From Reticulitermes lucifugus (Eukaryota; Arthropoda; Insecta; Blattodea; Rhinotermitidae), in the NCBI GenBank assembly GCA_026260175.1, contig JAKCWW010008952.1, positions 1 through 24,923 of the forward strand: a stretch of DNA of 24,923 nt. The letters run 5' to 3'. Within the stretch, counting starts at the first letter, position 1. Each line of letters starts with the position of its first letter. Shown here one piece after another: positions 12,301 through 18,300 of the stretch. The translations under genes were made by a program, and so were the position numbers. A model generated the notes under the pieces. It saw only the letters and a program-made list of their open reading frames with translations, ran no database searches and was not told the DNA's origin.

Positions 12301-15300
12301 CGCTCTAATTTAAGTTGGGAGACCCCAAGCTTGCAATAAACAAATATCTTGCTGTGGATTACTTCTAACCTTCCCTCGTCAAGCAACGGATTTCACAAAG
12401 TAACCGCGACATGTCCCTACCACCCTCGAAGCGGTAAGTCACCTCTGTCCTTCCTAAATTTTCTTCTCTCCCCTAATTTCTAAAGCCAGATATTGTGCTC
12501 ATCAAACCCCAATTTGTAAGCCGAAAATAAATAGTTACATCCCGTAATCAACATATTCAGGGTTCAAACCCAAACGGCTGATTACACCATCCATTAGGAT
12601 GTGATGCTATATAGCCTCATAGATGGGTACAGATGGAACCTGCTGCCTGCATCATAAAGGTATCCTAATGACCACAGTATCACATTCCAGAATGTGATTA
12701 TCTTCACTCGCCATCATTTGGGCTGCAAATCTCACTTCCAAAACTGTATGTTATAAATTTGCACTTCTATACAAGACAGTTTTTTACAGTTAAGAAATCT
12801 GGAAGCTTTGCTTCAAAACAATTCTTATAAGTTATAACAGTAATTAATAACATAATAGGAGTCAGTGATGCATTTTCTTTCAAATACTCTTTTCTACAAC
12901 ACTTTGGCAGACACAGTTCAAAAGACATATACCTTTTCATCACCAGGGACACTCCAAGGATTTAAAGCCCTTATTCCCACACGATAAAGGTACATAGCGC
13001 TAATGCCATTTCCACCAAGTTACTGCACCTTTCATGTTGGTATTGATGAGAGGAAATTAAAAGTGCAAGGGTGGCCTCAGGTGGCACACATTTATCAAAG
13101 AAATTAAGAACAATAGCAGTTCAGTCAAGCATAGCTATTTTATTTATTAACACAGCTACATGTTTCAGCTAAACATAAGCCATCTTCAGGTTGTAAAGTA
13201 ATTTAAAATGATAGTTTACAACTTGTATAATTAAGTAGGATATCTGATAAAAACAAGTATGAGCTGATCTTGTTACAGAATATGTAGAGTACTATTTACT
13301 AAATGCTTTGAGGCAGCTGTGTGTCTCATTTTTGATTCAATCATTGAAGTTAATGAAAAATAATTAAATCAAAGTTTTATACAGAGATAATGTGGATTCT
13401 CAGTAACATGGGTTATTCGCCGAATTGTTTTGGTGTTCACAGATATTATGACTGAGAAGTCTGTTTCAGTTTCAAGACACTGTTCTTACACAACAAGCTT
13501 TTGCTTCTTTATACTGTGTAAGTCACTGATATTTATGTAGATAAACTGTTTGTTTTTTAAGTATGTCAAAGTAAATCTTATGTAAGACACTTTCACTTTT
13601 TGCTTTGCATATTGGCGATGAACGGAGTTCTGTTCACGTATGTCTATTTCCTTGTGTGCCTCACTGCCAACTGTCTCTTTATGTGTGTCTACTTTCTTGT
13701 ATGTAAGGAATATTCTCATGTTTATGAAGACTATTTACTACGGTCCTGCACAATGAAATACCAGTGCAACCAAAATACAGCCCTGCTGCCTTCTGGAGAA
13801 GTACCTTGAACAATCTAGATGCAACACTTACCAGCCCAAAGTCCTCAAGAGAACACTTCAACATTCGTTCACACAGTGACTGTAAAATGTTGGTGAGCTT
13901 TGTGGAACTGCTGTCAGGCTGCGCAGTGGTTGCGACCTGTTGAATTGAAAACACCAGCTGTCCCAAAGGTTCCTGAAAAAAATGCAGAATATTAATGTAT
14001 ATGTGAGATGTAAATAAGTAAAAGTTCATTTAGAGTCTGCTTGCTGGGATGTGAACCCATGCAGTCTGAATATTTTGGAGAAACCTGCTCGCGCGCGCGC
14101 TCTCTCCCTCTCTCTCTCTCTCTCCCTCTCTCTCTCCAGCTACACAACATCACAGTCTTAATGTTCCCTTTCACAAGCACCTCAAATCTTACACACAGGC
14201 TGTGTTCATGAACAGTTGGCAGATATTTTTATTTCAAAACACAAGGCATCATTTGGGGTGCAAAAGGAAGAAAACACATAACTAACATTTACTTGAACAG
14301 TTTATAATGTTCAAGAAAATACAGTTTAAAAGCTCTCATTTATTTGAAAATCTATCTTCTGATGAACTTCATGTACTCTAACAGAGGAAAATCCTGATCT
14401 AGAAGTAGCATGACATGGAAATGTAACTGCATGAACTGGCTATACTAACAAAACCATATTCTCCCTCTCTCAATTTTCTGTGGTAACACATACATGAGTA
14501 CACAGTTTTGGGACCTTAAGTGAATGGTTAGGCTACCTGCTTCAGTGGCCAGGTGCACAAGAAGCTGAGACTCAGTGACATATGAGCTACACAATGCATA
14601 TAGTTGATTCAAAACAAAACATGACACCATCTACAGAACTTCTTGTGGTCCCTTATGTTTTAGTGACTTGATGACTTTGCAGCATTCACCACTGTACAGC
14701 AAATCTCATTGATCAGTTTCTCTTTGCTTGGTCATTACAAATTAAGAGACTTGCAGAGTGATAATGAACCATTTAAATTAAGGGAGAGAGCATAACATTA
14801 TGACAATCTTAACTGAATATTGCAGCCATTATGAATTAGACCTCAACTCAACAAACTCAATGGAAACTTTTAACAAAATTTTACACCTGATCACACTGTA
14901 TTTTATAACCAGACAGCAGAACAGATTTGATATAGCACACCTGTAACTCAGCACAGTCATCTCTGAGACGAACTGCCTTGGTGAAAATGAGGGGTGGCAA
15001 GGTATTAGAATCAGACTGGTAGAACTGACTGAAGTGGTTGATCAGCATATCCTGCACATACCCTCTGAGCTCTGGGTTTCGTGCCACTGCAGAATGTAGA
15101 CCTATAAAAAGTGCATCACAGTCACAATAATTGCTTCTGCAGTAAAATGTTCACAAGACAATTGTATAATTAATAAAACTGTCCACATGATCCTGCACTC
15201 ACTTGTATGTATAACTTATGTTAAAGGCAAACATGAAGTTACTCCTCTACCTAAGATCCACACCATGAATTTTTATGTACTGTATTTACCCAAATATAAG

Positions 15301-18300
15301 ATGATGTCTGCGTAACTGATAACCTGAAAAACTGGGGGTTACTTTATAATTATGCACAAAGTTACATACATCTGTGCATAGGGCAGATGTTTTTGTATCT
15401 GCTGCAGTTAGATAAGTACAGAAAATTATGCAACCACTACAATATCTATACACACTGTTTTATGCTTCTAATTTTACTACTGATATTAAAGTACTGTCTA
15501 AAAATCATGGGACAGTGTGTTGAAAGGACAGGTACAACAATGTCTAAAATACCAAAATTGGTTCATTATAGTTACAACACCAATTTTAAATTAATGTAAT
15601 GAAACATGCAAAAGAAAACCAAAAGTTGGACCATGGCACACAAATTCCATGTCACAGAACAGAACGCAGGACACTGGGGAAAAGACAAAAAACGAAACAA
15701 AACATTAAAGGAAACAAATTCAACCTAAATGTATTCTGTGGGCCCAAAAAGGAGAATTTCAGTGCCACTGATAAAAAATTCTGGATTGGGTTAAAAGAAC
15801 AAAAATGGCCTTCTGGTACCAGAGAGACAATACAGATGATGGTACTGTAAGTCATTAACCATCCCTGAAGATTCTGCAGCAAGATTTCCCAGTCAGTTAT
15901 GGTTGAGCTGTAAGGCTTATGTATCACACAGAGTCAGCGCTTCATCAGAAAACTATGCTAGTGACCAGCATCCCACACACTACCTTGAAACATTAACAGC
16001 ATACCAGCACCATACAATTAATCTGCACTAAAAACATGATTACTTCTTAGGACAGATGGGTAATGCAGATGAAACCCCAGTCTTTTTTATATGTTAACCA
16101 ACACTACAATTGATGCAAAAGGATCAAGATCAATATTTGTCAAAAAAACAGGACATGAAGAACTGAGAATAACTGTGATGTTTTGGGTACTGACTGATGC
16201 CAGGAAATTGACACCATTTGTTGTTCTGAAAAGAAAGGATATTCCAAAAGAAACACGTTCCAGTGGAGTTATATTTGAATGTAATGAGAAAGGGTGGATG
16301 TCAGAAGAATTCATGGTCAAATGTCTGAGAAAGGACTGGGGCAGAAGTCTAGGTGCTGTCCTAAAGAAGAGAGGAATGCTGGTTTAGATGTGTTCAAGGG
16401 TCTTTTAGCAGGAAAAGAGATAAATCTAACTTATTATATAAGCACAGATCCGGTGATAATACGAGGAAGCATGACTTCTCAGTTACAGGTTTGTAATGTG
16501 ACAGTTAACACACCATTCAACTGACTACACATTGCCACCTACAGGGGGAATGGCTGCTGTCTAGGAACTGCCCACTAACACCAGCAGGAAACATGAGAAG
16601 ACAATCTGAAGCATTGCTTGAGCAGTGGACTAAGACTGCTTGGATTGATATTTCACCAGCATCCTTCATCAAAGGACTTACAAAGTTGTGTGTGTGAAAC
16701 AACATGAATGGAACAGAAGATGATGTCCTGTGAGAGGAATATCACAAAAAAAAAATTCTATGTGGTGTGATCAAACAGTTCCTGGACTGACCACGACATG
16801 ACACTACTGCTACTGGTACAAATTTCTACCATTAGGTGTAGACAGAGTAGTCTGCTGGGTCATTTACTGCTTGGAATACAGCTGTAGCATGTGTGATTGT
16901 TGAGTAATGTCTTGTTAAGTAAAAGTGTGTGTTAATCCATTTGTGATCTTAGTATACCTAGAAAATAACAGACTTAAAAGAAAAGTGTGTCTGTATCACA
17001 TTTTGCTTTAGACTGGGGAAAAATACTACAAGCTCTGTTGCAGCAGAACTGTTAAATTTCATCATGATGACTGCCTTACCTTCATAAAGACAAAGCCTTA
17101 CATCAGCCTGCTGCATGAAACATCTGCGTAACACTCCAAGTAACTCAAGACAAATGGCCTCATTGTTGCCACTTGCTGTTTCCATATCAATCTGAAATGA
17201 ACATTCCACATTATATAACATTATACAAGCAGTCAATAAAACCAGTAAAGTGACTGGCTAAAAACTAGAAGGTCAAAAAATTCTAACTTGGGTAGGGATT
17301 TTAATCTGTAACCTTTATTTTAAATATCCCGTTGTGATAATATACAAAGTGTATAAAGTATATTTCAAACCATGCGCAGTTGGTTGAGGCACTGCGCTAC
17401 ACACCGGAAGGTCGCGGGTTCGATTCCCGATGGTGTCACTGAAATTTTTCACTGCCATAATCCTTTCAGTCGCACTATGGCCCTGGGGTCGACTCAGCCT
17501 CTAACCGAATTGAGTACCAGGAATATTTCCTGGGGGGTAAAGGCGGCCGGTGCATAGGGCTTACAACCTTACCACCTTCATGTGCCGATTGTCTAGAAAT
17601 CTGGGGGCCTCAACCTCCTGGAACCCTAAGGGCCTGTCCAGGCCTGTAATGGGGAGTGATCAGCCCATCACAGAGACCTCTACCTGACAACACACAGCAC
17701 TCACAAGAGACAGACATCCATGCGCCTGGCAGGATTCAAACCCGCAATCCCAGCAAGCAAATGGGTGCAGACCCATGCCTTAAATCATGTGACCACTGGA
17801 ATCGGCATTTTTTTATCTGGTAGGCAGAAAAACATTTTTGTCGCCAGAAAAAGGTGGCTCTACATTGTCTGGCATGCTGCTGTGGCTCTCTACTTGGCCC
17901 AAAAAGAGTAAATGAGTAAATAATGGGTCGGGTCCTTGCGGTCCCGATGCACGTAGGCCTTTGACAGGCCCTTTGTGCCCCTTAGCTAAAGTCCAAGTCA
18001 TAACAGCCCTGTCCTTTTAATAAAGTTCCAGATTGCCCCCAGACTTAGTTCTCTGACCTCTACTTGACCCACAAGGTTCATTTCTTCTTGTTGATCCTGT
18101 AACACACACAGGCCAGGCAAAAGGCATTGAGTGGGAAATCAGTTTCCAGGCCATCATTATATGAAGGCAATACCAAAAGTAATGAATATGTTTATATTAT
18201 GTTAAAACAAAGGTACAAGCACAAAAACAGATATCACCTTCAGTATGTAGAGATGATGTCACTCTTTCAAAAGAATCCCCCTTACAATCCATGCATTTTT

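Noticed and set aside
13992..14180. Arg/Glu-repeat protein ORF on the minus strand
   Set aside because: It is a translation of the CT microsatellite.
16087..16320. Minus-strand ORF across the pogo-like transposase
   Set aside because: Shadow of the plus-strand DDE domain.
17372..17440. A functional tRNA gene
   Set aside because: A and B boxes are good but the cloverleaf is incomplete and a SINE body follows.
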